Assembly (NCBI GenBank): GCA_023426425.1
Contig: JAFAAT010000077.1
Coordinates: 1 to 21,811 of the forward strand
Length of the DNA: 21,811 nucleotides
Reading direction: 5' to 3'
Source of the DNA: Bacteroidota bacterium
Lineage (GTDB): Bacteria; Bacteroidota; Bacteroidia; Chitinophagales; Chitinophagaceae
In this document: piece by piece, positions 21,810 through 21,811 of the stretch
Layout: every line of letters begins with the position of its first letter
Position numbering within the stretch: the first letter of the stretch is position 1
Position numbers and translations under genes: made by a program
Notes under the pieces: model-generated
What the model was told of the DNA's origin: nothing
Seen by the model: the letters and a program-made list of their open reading frames with translations, nothing else
Databases searched by the model: none

Positions 21810-21811
21810 AG

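Overview
The window looks like chromosomal DNA from a member of the Bacteroidota, probably a Chitinophagaceae-like organism. Three things point there. Several genes carry the phylum's promoter pattern (TTTG or TTG, then about 19-21 nt, then TAnnTTTG), and it is almost perfect in front of the tRNA. Shine-Dalgarno sites are largely absent. The gene families also fit: LytS/LytTR regulators, diheme peroxidase lipoproteins, outer-membrane barrels and an archaeal-type GlmM/phosphomutase. The assignment is inference from gene content; no rRNA or marker phylogeny is available here.

Layout. 1-881: the 3' tail of an alanine-rich helical protein with its terminator, tRNA-Leu(GAG) with promoter and terminator, and a spacer rich in short repeats. 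882-3397: a sensor histidine kinase (-) diverging from a small membrane protein and a family 2 glycosyltransferase. 3507-5991: a tightly packed three-gene regulatory operon made of a LiaF-like membrane protein, a LytS/YehU-type kinase and a LytTR response regulator. 6082-7904: a small coiled protein, then (-) a DegT/StrS-fold sugar enzyme whose catalytic lysine position holds histidine, coupled to a small membrane protein. 8191-8393: two 55-bp arrays, each five 11-bp units. 8524-11594 (-): a Deg/HtrA protease and the tRNA methylthiotransferase MtaB. 11864-17341 (+): phosphoglucosamine mutase-type enzyme, diheme cytochrome c peroxidase lipoprotein, small beta-barrel, and a larger POTRA-plus-barrel outer-membrane protein. 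17346-20714 (-): a four-gene run of lipoprotein, EcsC-family protein, EgtB and EgtD, that is, a compact ergothioneine pathway with the EcsC gene overlapping egtB by ATGA. 20715-21380: a gene-poor spacer with a 43-bp perfect direct repeat, hairpins and another 11-bp array. 21381-21809: a 5'-truncated unknown gene.

How the genes work together. Two modules are recognisable: cell-envelope sensing (LiaF-like/LytS/LytTR) and thiol-redox protection (EgtD/EgtB with membrane-associated partners, with the diheme peroxidase a separate nearby oxidative-stress gene). The rest is housekeeping.

The most unusual signal is not a gene. Short tandem arrays with an 11-bp period but unrelated unit sequences recur in at least five places, all between genes and mostly just 3' of a coding region. 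An 8-bp-period array at 13282 occupies the same kind of position. The other points worth a second look are the Lys-to-His substitution in the DegT-like enzyme and the EcsC-EgtB-EgtD coupling.
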